In this document: positions 1 through 10,600 of the stretch, piece by piece
Layout: every line of letters begins with the position of its first letter
How positions within the stretch are numbered: the first letter of the stretch is position 1
Assembly: GCA_030141605.1 (NCBI GenBank)
Contig: JAQGDQ010000013.1
Coordinates: forward strand, 1,006,447 to 1,070,446
Length of the DNA stretch: 64,000 bases
DNA from: Tubiluchus corallicola
Taxonomy: Eukaryota > Priapulida > Priapulimorpha > Priapulimorphida > Tubiluchidae
Reading direction: 5' to 3'
Program-made: the position numbers and the translations under genes
Notes under the pieces: model-generated
The model's database searches: none
What the model was told of the DNA's origin: nothing
Seen by the model: only the letters and a program-made list of their open reading frames with translations

Positions 1-629
1 AAAGCAAACTGTGATACGTGAAAAGACCGCTGACGATGAACTTCTACAGACATTATGCATCTTTACTGCAAGCGAGCAGTTGTCAGTGCAAAAAACATCA
101 ACACCAACCAAAGAAACAATAAAATTACAGGTTGAGGATAATTTTGTGGATCAGAAGTCGTTAGCAGGTGATTCGCCTAGCCACTTAGCAACTCGGAAAA
201 AGCTTGGACACATCCGTTCCATGTCTGACGCTGATTTGCCTTTCTCCCCTATGGTAGAAATCTCTATGCAAGATACACTTACAGACAGGCATCATTCTTA
301 CTCGTATGACAGCAGCGCTTATTATTTTCCTCGTCCAGCTCAAGGACAGTCGCTGAAGAGTTACCTGGCTTCTCAAGATTTCCACACTTGTTCGAACTTG
401 GAAAAAGAAAATGCACATTTCAGCATTTGCGAAGCGTTGGTAGCCGCTATAGAACATATGAAGTGCAAAGCTGTGCTGGAGAAACATGGACGAGAGTACG
501 AAGTTGCTGACGATTCAGATGAAGAAATACAGGAACTAAAGCAGAAAATTCGCATTAGACGAAGACAGAAATTTAAAGAGAGGGCTTTCGGTTTTCCTAC
601 AACCCTGCTTAGTGATGGACAAACAGATA
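1..629 (+). CDS. RUBCN: RUBCN exon a (5' end outside or at window edge)
   Basis: The frame is open from base 2 to the donor GTGAGT at 630-635. One base of a split codon remains at 629. Any start codon must lie upstream, because the frame is open to the edge and the Rubicon N-terminus is absent. Confidence 0.9.
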
Positions 630-3600
630 GTGAGTAAACAACTTAGTGAGCAAGTTATGAAATTTGTTTATGACAAAAGTGTCAAATCGTTTGGTACATC
701 TTTAACCATAAATAGGTTTCAATGCTTTTATGGAACCTAAAAAATGTAGGTGCTCCAATTCCACTAAGTTGGATGCAACTCTGGAATAAATAACTCGTCC
801 ACATTTAAGTTATTTTGTAAATTCTTAGTTCTGGTTATTTGTCTTTTTACACAGTTTCTTACACCTGTAAGCCAAGCTGCACTGGCAGTGCCTTCATCAC
901 TTTTGAATGTTGTGGCAGGGTCGGTACCTAGTTTGCCACCAGATACTAGTTGTCTATTAGAAACATGACATGCTGATGTTTATACATATTTTTTTAATCA
1001 CAAAAATAGCCAAACTGTGTAGCAGATATAATCCACTCGGTATAAGTCTTCTACTGGTGGCCACTCATCCAGTTACTGATCAAGCATTGATTAACTTTCG
1101 TAGCTAAGTACAACACTGTGGCATAACTATTTGTTTGCCGTCGTCGCAAATTAATGAAACTGTATATCGGGAGTAAGTCAGGGTGCAAACAACATATGTG
1201 TGCTTGCATAGCGACAGCTACAGCGACAGTAGTAGGCAATTCAGCTTTTTTAGTTATTCAAATATCCTGATTCTCCATTTCATGAGGATCATTTTGATAT
1301 CAAGCTCATTGCTCCATGTTATTTTTAAGATAAGATAATCCATGTTGAAGTTGAGGTGCAGGCTACACACTGAAAAACATAATCTTGAGAAAATCGCTGT
1401 GAAAATTAGCCAGTGTTTTTTGTCGCAGTTCTACTAAACACTTAGCAACTGTACGAAAGTGTGGTTGCTATGGATTTTGCAAAAACACTTTGAAGTTAGT
1501 TTAAAACCAGTGGTTGGCTCTTCCTGATGAAGATCTGGTTTTGACAGCAGAAAAAAGCCGAAGCAAAATGACTGGTTCCACGTGCTGATATCGGAGTTTG
1601 AAAATACATGTTTTTTACAATTGCACTACTAGTTTCTAGCCAGAAAATGGGGTTAAAAAATAGATTTTTAGTATTTTTTGAACATGTTCTTGATAATTTG
1701 ATACTAGAATATAAAAGTCCAATAGGTTTAGCATTCATTTTTATAAAAAAAAACAAGAAATTGACATTTGACCCAGTTTTTGGAGCATTCTACTTTGAAG
1801 CACCGTAACGTAGCTTTAACTATGCTGACTTGTGGATGGTTTCGGTTTGCAAGCACACATTTGTTAATTTTTGTTTATGATATTTCAGCTCCACCAACAA
1901 CCTCATCGCCTGCAGAGACCAGCAACTCTGCTACTGTGAGCTTTTCTTCTGCTTCCGAATCGTTTTCACCATCGTCCTCTAGCGACAGTGTCGAGGAGAT
2001 GTTTCTAGATGAGAATGGGGAACAGCAACAGTCAAATTTATCTCGTTTACAGCAGTCTGGCTTGTCTTTGTCAATGGCATCAATGTATTCAGGTAATTCG
2101 AAGGTTTGATATAGTCACAATTGTGAATTATGGAATTTTGGAGTGGTAAAGCTATATTGCAAATCTAAGCCAATAATTTTATATCACCTGTTATTATTTG
2201 TTGTCATTCAAGTGTCAGAAGAGACATACATTTCTTTCTATTTATAAACAAATTTGCTAAATACGTAATAAGCAACAAATTGCTTGCTACGTCCTGCTGT
2301 GATCTTATTCAAGTATTTTTTCGTATGTTGTGATTTATTTAAAGTATGAAATAAGTTTTACTAAATTACTAAAATTACGTAGTAGTTATAAAACTATGTT
2401 TTTTCACTATGCTCAATAGCAGATTTAGCAGCATTTCCCTAAATTTTCTTTATATCAGTCAACATTTTTACTGTTTTATAAATCTCTCATCAATTAAATT
2501 TGTCGTGTTTCAGTCCCGGAATGCCCTTTCTGCTTGAATTTTAGAACATAAAAACATTAAAATTTAAATTCAGTATATTAAATATTTCATCCCATATCTG
2601 TTGTCATTGATTAGTAATTAATGTAACATTAGTGCATTAGACTGTGTGTGTGCGTGTGTGTGTGTGTGCGTGCACGTGCGTGCATGTATGTGTTTTTTTA
2701 TTATAATAATGAAAGAATTTTGGGCTGGGTTATTTTAAATAACATTAGTACATTAGTTTGTGTACCACGTGTGTGTGCGCGTGCGTGTGCATGCATGTGT
2801 GTTTGTCTGTTTTTGTTTATGGCAATGAAACGAGTTTCGGGGCAGTGTTATTATAACTTGTCTCTATCTACTGTGAGGTGTATCTTCATTTTACTTTCGA
2901 TGAGTGGTGATGTTTGTCATATTATGAATGTAAAATAGATTTGCTTTATACGCAATTGCACAATTGTGTTTGGAAAAATGCTGACTTGCTTTTATATACC
3001 ATTGCACAATTGTGTTTCCAAAGGCTGACTTGCTTTTATATACCATTGCACAGTTGTGTTTCCATATGCCGACTTGCTTTTATATACCATTGCACAATTG
3101 TGTTTCCAAATGCCGACTTGCTTTTATATACCATTGCACAATTGTGTTTCCAAATGCCGACTTGCTTTTATATACCATTGCACAATTGTGTTTCCAAATG
3201 CCGACTTGCTTTTATATACCATTGCACAATTGTGTTTTCACATGCCGACTTGCTTTTATATACGATTGCACAATTGGGTTTCCAAATGCCGACTTGCTTT
3301 TATATACCATTGCACAATTGGGTTTCCAAATGCCGACTTGCTTTTATATACCATTGCACAATTGTGTTTCCATATGCCGACTTGCTTTTATATACCATTG
3401 CACAATTGTGTTTCCAAATGCCGACTTGCTTTTATATACCATTGCACAATTGTGTTTTCAAATGCAGACTTGCTTTTATATACCATTGCACAATTGTGTT
3501 TCCAGATGCTGACTTGCTTTTATATACCATTGCAAAATTGTGTTTCCAAATGCCGACTTGTTTTTATATACCATTGCACAATTGTGTTTCCAGATGCCGA

Positions 3601-4678
3601 CTTACAGAAACAATCAGCTTTTGTTGGCGCTGCTAGTGTTGAGAAACTGAACGCGACAGGCTCACAGGAGTCCTCTAGTCTCTCTGCTGACACAGTTGCC
3701 ATTAATCTGTTAAGAAGATTCGAAGACAGAAAACTTCCTAAAGCGTCCGAATTGGAGTGGCTCGTTTCCGAACAGGATGCCCCGCAGGCGCTTCTGCCGT
3801 TACCACTTTCCTGGCCTGTTTCGCCCGATGAAAGCGAACAGATGGACTTCAGTAAGAGGGTGCGAATAAGAGGTAATTTGGAGTGGGCCCCACCCAGAGC
3901 GCAGGTAATTTTCAGTATTCATCCTACGCAGAAACGTAAGGTAGTCATGGCCAAACAAAACTATCGGTGCGCAGGATGCGGAGCCAAAATTGAAGCTAGT
4001 GACATCAAGCGATACAGGTACTGCAATTATTTCGGCAAATATTTTTGTCCGTGTTGTCATAGCAACCATCAATCTTTTATGCCCGGGCGCATTCTTCAAA
4101 AGTGGGATTTTTCCAAATTTGGTATTTCACATTTTGCTCTTGACCTGCTGAAGAACATATCACGTAATCCTTTGTTCAATATGCAAGACATTAACCCTGC
4201 TCTTTACCGTAAGGTTGGTGCTTTGAGCAAAACGTTGGAACTTCGACAAAAAATGCCTCATTTCAACAACTATATCAAGACTTGCAGGCACGCTGGTAGT
4301 GTAAACGAAGAGTTTTCAAAACGTCCACCACATCTCCTCGACGAGATTCACGTGTATTCACTGGACGATCTGATCGAAGTGAAAAATGGAGCTCTCATAT
4401 CCGACCTGAAATCACTAGCAAAGTTAGCACAGAATCATATTTACAGTTGTGAACTCTGTAAAGCGAAAGCGTTTATCTGTGAGATTTGTCAGAACAGTGA
4501 CGATTTCCTGTTTCCGTTTGAACTAAAGAGGGTCGTGCAGTGCAAAATGTGCAGATCCATATTTCATAAGGCTTGCTTTGTGCCGGGCGAATGCCGAAAA
4601 TGTGCACGGTTGAAAGCTAGACAGATGCTGCAAGAAGAGTTGGAATTTACATCAAGTTCTTCAGACGAGAAACCTTGA
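1..4678 (+). CDS. RUBCN: Rubicon (RUBCN) orthologue, 3' part, three exons
   Basis: Join 2-629, 1889-2092, 3594-4678, continuing upstream of the window; about 638 residues are visible. Rubicon is a Beclin1/VPS34-complex-associated negative regulator of autophagosome and endosome maturation; its C-terminal Rubicon-homology (RH) domain binds zinc and RAB7. Seen here: an N-side segment with the family blocks '[20 protein letters not shown]' and '[20 protein letters not shown]', then a Ser-rich linker, then the RH region containing '[18 protein letters not shown]', '[17 protein letters not shown]', '[13 protein letters not shown]', '[12 protein letters not shown]' and 'KWDFSKFG', and a series of paired Cys/His motifs ending in CRKC. 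Splice phases match at both junctions. The upstream RUN-domain part is outside the window. RUBCNL/Pacer shares the RH domain, but the upstream blocks favour Rubicon. Confidence 0.95.
630..1888 (+). other. RUBCN: RUBCN intron
   Basis: Intron from GTGAGT at 630 to TTTCAG ending at 1888. I see no further coding signal in it, only AT-rich sequence and short spurious ORFs. Confidence 0.85.
1889..2092 (+). CDS. RUBCN: RUBCN exon b, serine-rich linker
   Basis: Acceptor TTTCAG precedes 1889 and donor GTAATT starts at 2093. Phase joins to exon a and exon c (one base plus two at each junction). It encodes a low-complexity Ser/Thr/Glu-rich linker including '[15 protein letters not shown]', the variable region between the central blocks and the RH domain. 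Confidence 0.88.
2620..2850 (+). repeat. Diverged tandem duplication with TG/CG microsatellites
   Basis: Two copies of a segment of roughly 120 bp each start with 'taacattagtgcattag'-like sequence, run into a GTGTGTGCG purine-pyrimidine tract (near 2642-2690 and 2768-2805), and end with related AT-rich sequence. It lies in the last RUBCN intron. The alternating GT/GC tracts could adopt Z-DNA, which is an inference. Confidence 0.75.
2940..3605 (+). repeat. 44-bp minisatellite, about 15 units, ending across the RUBCN splice acceptor
   Basis: Each unit carries 'cttttatatacc', the perfect 10-bp palindrome 'cacaattgtg', 'tttcca' and a 'atgccgactt'-like end. Most units read TTTCCAAATG. The last unit reads TTTCCAG and is the splice acceptor of the final RUBCN exon; another unit (acceptor at 3505) also has the AG. 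Because 44 is not a multiple of 3 and the unit has no stops, all three forward frames stay open through the array. Confidence 0.95.
3594..4678 (+). CDS. RUBCN: RUBCN terminal exon, Rubicon-homology domain
   Basis: Acceptor CAG ends at 3593. The frame joins exon b (g + AT gives Asp) and runs to TGA at 4676-4678. It encodes the whole RH domain in one 1,085-base exon with CAGCG, CPCC, CELC, CEIC, CKMC and CRKC motifs, an HKAC motif and an acidic Ser-rich C-terminus. The competing acceptor at 3505 would give the wrong frame. Confidence 0.93.
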
Positions 4679-4707
4679 TAAAAATGTTCAAACAAAGCAT
4701 CTTAGTG

Positions 4708-5207
4708 CTAAGGGGCCATTCACATTTAATGATTTCGAGGACTGCTTGCCCACCTTGCGCTATAATGGCGTTATTATATGCCCCACCGCCTGCTTGTCCT
4801 GTATGTTGATGTCGATATCACAGTGATGCAGCTTTTTGTGCATTTTATTTGTTGTCCTCCCAAGGACAGGCAATAACATCACTTGTGTTAATTAACGGGA
4901 AACCATCAGTGGATGGCAGACCCAATTCACTGAACTCATTGTCATTGATCCATTCAGCAGATTCTTCCTCTTCACAGCTGACTACAATGAACCATTGCTT
5001 GTTCCGCATCGCTGCAAGATGTACCAGATGAGTTGGTTGTTGGTTTAATTGCACCGCCATCAGTGGTGCAATCTGCTGCTTTTCACTCAACGTTAAACGA
5101 TGTCGTGACTAAATCACCTGCCTACCTTGCATTATAATGGCACTATCACATCTCCTGCCACCTGCCTACCCTAAACTTGATATCGTTACATGTGGATGCC
5201 CCCTAAG
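4708..5207. mobile_element. MITE in the RUBCN 3' UTR region
   Basis: About 500 bp with terminal inverted repeats: left end 'ctaaggggccattcacat', right end 'atgtggatgccccctaag'. The inversion continues inward, with TGCCTACCTTGC-like and 'ctataatgg' motifs at both sides. It starts about 30 bases after the RUBCN stop. A TA at each end may be the target duplication. No coding capacity. Superfamily not assigned. Confidence 0.8.
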
Positions 5208-5900
5208 GTACTCATGGATAAGAAAAATGAACAAAATGTCTTGTCTGTGTATTGGTAAGTTACATGCAGTTTGTGATAGTATTGATTTTTGACTTGCAGT
5301 TCATCTTTAGACATGACTACACTTATTAATGCTTCTGATTACCCTGTTTTGTCAGCGTATGCAGCTTAGTGTATTGTTTGTAAGCAAAACCCTTTATCTC
5401 TCATTTACAGTTTCAAGTGAAATGATTAGTAAGAGGAGAAGGTACTGAAAAATTGTGCATCATCCAGGTGTGTGTGGAGCAACATGTGCACACCATGGTA
5501 AATGTTTAGCACTGTGGTATGGTGAAATGTTTATTATTGATGTTTACCTTTTGTATGCCATTTATAACTCAAATTTAAAAGTAATTATTTGAGTCAAACG
5601 TCACTAATACTAATACTCCAACCCTGTTCACACTGAATGCCACTCGGTTTGTTTGGCGGAAGGCGATTTAAAATGTTTGGAGACATTGTAAACTTCACGA
5701 AACCTTTTTTTTGTAAAAATAGTACTAGGTTAGTAATCAAATTTAAATATTGTCAAAAGTGAAATTATAAGACAACTTGGCTTTTGTACTTGTAATTCGT
5801 TGATAAAGTGGTCGTTATAGTACCTTGTAGTTCATATAATAGCTTTATATCTAATAATAGTAGTATAATAATAATAGTAATAATAGTGATAATGATGATG

Positions 5901-5935
<35 letters not shown>

Positions 5936-6600
5936 TCCATATTTATAGTGCTAAAATGCAATAAATAATAGACTATAGTACTTATAAAGTCCACAGTTTA
6001 TGACATTTAAATACGTACTTAAACACATATATTAGTCAATAAAATTAATTTGTTGTACTGGAATATATTTTGACACAATAACAACAATTATTAGCTCCTG
6101 TAGCCCTAAGATCAAGAAAAAATGGTGGGAATGACCAAAAGTTGCTCTTAAACGAGAGACTTTAAGTCTTAAATGACTCAAAGAGATTGCAAAAGCGTCT
6201 TGAAAAAACCTTTTTATGCAAAGGCCTAGTTTTGTAATGCCTTTAAGTGAAGTAGCGAAATAGATTATTTTATAAATGCTGTGAATAAAATTGTGAATAA
6301 AACTGTAGTCAGTGACTTTCTCGTCGAAAGTAAAATTATATTCCTTAATCAATGCAATTACGTGATATAAATGTATTATTAATATATTGTAATATCCTTA
6401 AACGTTTTGTTACAATTTCTGTATGCATTGTAATATAAATAGAATTTATATGATATTATATTATAAGGATGATAAATTTATTATAGCTTTAGGTTTCTTT
6501 AATAAAAAAAACTATAAGCAAAGTACAAAATGTGTGAGCACTTATATTTATGTAAACCTTAAATGAAGTTAAGCAATTGTGATGTTGGTGTTACTTTTTT
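5208..6600. other. Intergenic, AT-rich, with AAT microsatellite
   Basis: I see no gene here. It holds an imperfect (AAT)n/(AATG)n tract near 5853-5936 and several AATAAA strings near 5960-6300, any of which could serve as a distal RUBCN polyA site. No single one stands out. Confidence 0.6.
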
Positions 6601-6629
6601 AGATCTGAAACGAAGTAAAACTTGGTTAT

Positions 6630-6795
6630 GTTACTGTTGCTGCTGTTGTTGTTGCTATTGTTGCTGTTGCTGCTGCTGTTGTTGCTGTTGCTGCAGCTGC
6701 TGTTGTTGCTATTGTTGCTGCTGCTGCTGTTGTTGTTGCTGCTGTTGTTGCTGTTGCTGCAGCTGCTGTTGTTGCTGCTGTTGCTGTTGTTGTTC
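6630..6795. repeat. CTG/TTG triplet-repeat tract with higher-order duplication
   Basis: About 165 bp of mixed TGT/TGC/CTG triplets. A block ending in 'ttgctgttgctgcagctgct' occurs twice about 67 bp apart, so the tract grew partly by segmental duplication. Its ORFs (poly-Cys, poly-Leu or Ala/Thr depending on frame) have no conserved context and are not called as genes. Confidence 0.9.
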
Positions 6796-7624
6796 TTCTT
6801 TGGAAGCTAATCACAGGACACAGTTTTCGTCGCAGAAAGTTGAAATTTTGCACGAAGATTTTACGGGAGATTGTGCAAACATTAATAGGACCCGATTTTT
6901 TCCGGCTTTTCACTTTCCCAGTATCATAGCCATGAAATGGATGTTCCATATACGTTGTTGTCGTTTGTTTCATTCTAATATTTGAGTGGATCTGCTTCAA
7001 CAATGCGTATTCTAAATTTTTCAATAGGAAACAAACGGACAGCACCCAAACGCTTCTCATATTTTCTTCTAGAAAGCATTGCAAGACGTAAGCAAGTAGG
7101 GCGTGCTGGATCCAACCCCACTAGTGCCCTCGTTCCAGTTTATTGGCAAAATTAAATATTTGTACAGCTATAATAACACTGCGCAAAACCCAGTTTGTAT
7201 TAGTCGCAAAACTGTTTTAAAAGTTTTCGAATTCCGAATCTACACATTACAGATATACCCGAGTTTCTTTTTAATTACTTTAATGCAATTATTGTTAAAA
7301 GTTCGATTGAAATTCATCATTGAATTAAGTTGAACCACTTTAGCCACAAGAGTCCATGCTACAATACAGATTTTAATAAGTTTCAACATGGGACGTCTGA
7401 TTTGCCTGACAAAACAATATAAATTGACTCAATTGATTAAGCAGACGTCATAAATCTGTAATTCTTTTCTGCCTGATGAAATTTCGTTATCCTCTTAGTA
7501 GACAGCAACCATTTCTTGTTCAATGATATTGTTGAGTCTGATGTTACACGTAGTATGCGTCAGGTTTAAAATTCTGTGCTGTTTTGCCCACCAGTGAAGC
7601 GGTGAAGCCTGAAGACAATCTTTG

Positions 7625-7665
7625 TTAGTCTAGGCAGTCAAATGATAAATCCACAGCATTTGGAG
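7625..7665 (-). CDS. SBP-like gene exon 9 (terminal)
   Basis: Acceptor 'cattttcag' on the minus strand. The two leading bases complete the codon left by exon 8. It encodes APNAVDLSFDCLD and a TAA stop. Short, so the least certain exon, but the phase and pyrimidine tract fit, and the late Cys could pair with the earlier LC motif. Confidence 0.7.
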
Positions 7666-10600
7666 CTGAAAATGAAAACAAAGTAATTAAATATTGTCTT
7701 TGATATATGACGAATTGCTCATATTAGACTTTTTACTGTCCCTGTACTTCTTCCTTACTGGGAAGAATCATCAAAAACAATAGAGCATGTCAGATAGTGC
7801 AAACGCATTGTTTTTTGTGAGTAACTCTGGCATCAGGTTATCTGTCACAGTGATATGGTGTAACACACCTTTGTATTTTCTGAGCACATAAATTTTATTT
7901 TTAATCAACAAAAACATTCAATCTGATTCACTGCTGCTGCAAGTGTGGAATCATTCGTGTTAACTGGATGTCTATTTTTAAAAATATTACAATGAATAAT
8001 GTAACACAGAAGCAGTGATATTGCTCATTTTTAAATGAATAATCTTGACTGACAGTGTGTGTGATTTGTTCATTCTGAGTGCTTAAGTTGATAAGAAAGC
8101 CAGTCGACTCGCTCAGTGCTGTGTGACTTCTGCGTTTAGTCACATTTTCAAAGACGACCTTATAGTGAACTTTGACCTTAGACATGACCTCGAATCGTTC
8201 ACATAATCCTGATATTTGTTGGCGAATTTCGGTTAGATCTCTTGTTTAAGAGGCGCGAAATTTCATCTCCTGCGAATGACATTGACGTGGCGGTCACTTA
8301 AGGTCACGTTATAACAAATTTACGTCCATTCTCAAGTGTCGCAAAAAATGCTAAAATTTTTACAAATTGTTCATAGTATGTGATTTAGCGATATATCAAC
8401 TTTGTCCATTTGTTATCTCAAAAATTTTGAAATGCTGTTGACTTTAAATCGTGGGGCGGTGATTTATGATATAACTTATGAAATCTGGGATTTGCGAATA
8501 AACGCTGAGGCATTTAGAAAAGAAACGAATTGCTTTGCATTTGCAATGGTTAGGAATTTCAAAATACCAACTTGTTGCACAACTGCTCTCTGGAAGAAGT
8601 TGCCAAGCCGTACACACGTTGCAAGTTCACTCTCAGAGAGAAGTTGCGAGAGAAGTCTACGTCTGAAAGAGACACTTTTTGATATTCATCACCCTGACAC
8701 CTTGGTACCGTTGTACCCCCCCCCTCCCCAACTTTCCGCGATGTGCGGTGTACCACTTACCGTGCTTCCGTGGTGCCTCATCACAAAGCTTTTTATAAAC
8801 CCCGCTTTCTTTCACTTGTTTCAGTGCTGGATTCCACCAAGTTGGCACTGGGCTGTCTTTTCTTACCATCATAGATAATCCTCGTATCATACAGCTCCAT
8901 TTCTTACCAATCCACTCATATCGGGTTAGGTCCACTGTTGCGTCAACCGAGTGAAAGGCTGCATCGATCTGTAACCAACAGAAGAAACTGACAAATCTTC
9001 TTAGCGTTATCGTGAATGACATCCGTAATATATGCAGAGTGTGCGATGATGGTTGTTGCAAAACCAGACGATGACAAAGATGACAGCAACGATCACGAAT
9101 GATGGTAGTGATGATTTCGAATCGAAGGGAATTATTATAGTGGTGGTGGTGGTGGGTGGTTGTGAGGTGATGGTGGTGGTGGTGGTTGTGTGTAGTTGCG
9201 GTGGTGATGGTGTGGATGGTGGTGGGGGTACTGGTGAGGGTGGGGTTGTGGTTGTTGTTGTGGTGGTGGTGGTGGTAGTGGTGCTGGTGGTGGTGGTGTT
9301 GTTGGTGTGTTGGTGGTGGAATGTCGGGTTAACAGTTTGTGATTTTACTGTTGTTGTTACTTTTGGCGGTGGTGGTACTGGTGCTGGTGGTTTTAGTGAC
9401 AATCATATTACGAAGTTGATGTTGTTGTTGTTTGTTTGTTGTTGTTGTTATTACTATTGTTGTTGTTGTTGACGACGACGACGACGATGATGATGATGAA
9501 GAGATGATGATGATGAATATGATGATGATAATGAGTAGTGAAAAAAATGACGAGCATTTCGGTGATTATGACGATGTAGGTGAAAATGACGATGATGGCG
9601 ATGATGGCTAGTACCAAATCACAATCGTAATGACGCAGAGTATTGTTAATGATGCCGATAACAATGATCATGATTATGATTAATGAAAATTCCTGCAATC
9701 AATATTTCAGAAACGAATTTCTTTAATTGTACCTGTACTTGTTAATTGTTATTAACAATTAAATTTGCGTTATTACGATTATGAAAAATGACGATGACAC
9801 TTTGAGTGCGCGCATACATGTACCTCTCTCTTATCCAAGGCAGCAAACATGTCCGGTTGGTCTTTATAATGTTTAATTTGCTCCAGTGATAACTGATTAT
9901 TTCGAATGTCAGTCTGACTTCTGATACACTTTTCATCATTCACCCAACCATCAAGAAATCCTGCAAGTAAATAAGACAAGAAGATATTGTTACGGAGGCA
10001 CCTGTGTCGGGTCAGGTGTAGGGCCCTCTACACGCCCTGCTTCCAGCAGCGACTCACCCCTTTTTTGTAGGTCCAGACGTCTTGTTTGGGCCTACACGTG
10101 GTGTGAGAAGCCAGCTGACCCGGAATGCCAGTATAAAAGCGTGTAGAGGTCACTACGGCCTTGATTTCTGACACAGGTGCTCCTCGGGTGTAGTGCTGTT
10201 ACTGAGTTAGTTAGTTATTTTTTTGTGCACGTGTATTTTGTTCCCTATTTTTATTAGTGCTGATAATAAACTCCGTACAGTGTAGTTTTTGTATATTTTA
10301 TTTTATGAGAGTTAAATGACATGCTATAACAGGTATATGGTACTAGTTTACAGACATTAACTTAGTTAACTGGCATAACATTTGTAATTAAAATTAACAT
10401 TTGTAGTTAAGTAATCAGTTACACAGCGATAGTAAAATGGATCTTCATGATGCGCATTATCAAGACCGCCATGCCATATTGGAGTTCGACCCCCCCCCCC
10501 CCCCCGAGTCGAATTCAGTCCAATATTATACGAAAAGTTCCCCATCCGTCAAAACTGTTAATGTTGACTTATATGCTCTGTTTTATAGGTGAGATGTTTC

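Noticed and set aside
3506-3593. Alternative acceptor AG at 3504-3505 for the last RUBCN exon
   Set aside because: It would place the RH-domain exon out of frame; 3594 gives the correct phase.
2914-3636. Long forward ORFs of Tyr/Ile/Cys/Phe-rich repeats over the minisatellite
   Set aside because: All three forward frames are open because the stop-free unit is 44 bp. Only the last unit contributes to a real exon.
6563-6985. Poly-Cys / poly-Leu / Ala-Thr ORFs
   Set aside because: They derive from a CTG/TTG triplet tract, with no conserved sequence around it.
8402-8878. Forward ORF of 158 residues
   Set aside because: It is antisense to exon 8 of the SBP-like gene and has no family motif.
9007-9472. 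Poly-Val and poly-Thr ORFs
   Set aside because: Triplet-repeat artefacts inside an intron of the SBP-like gene.
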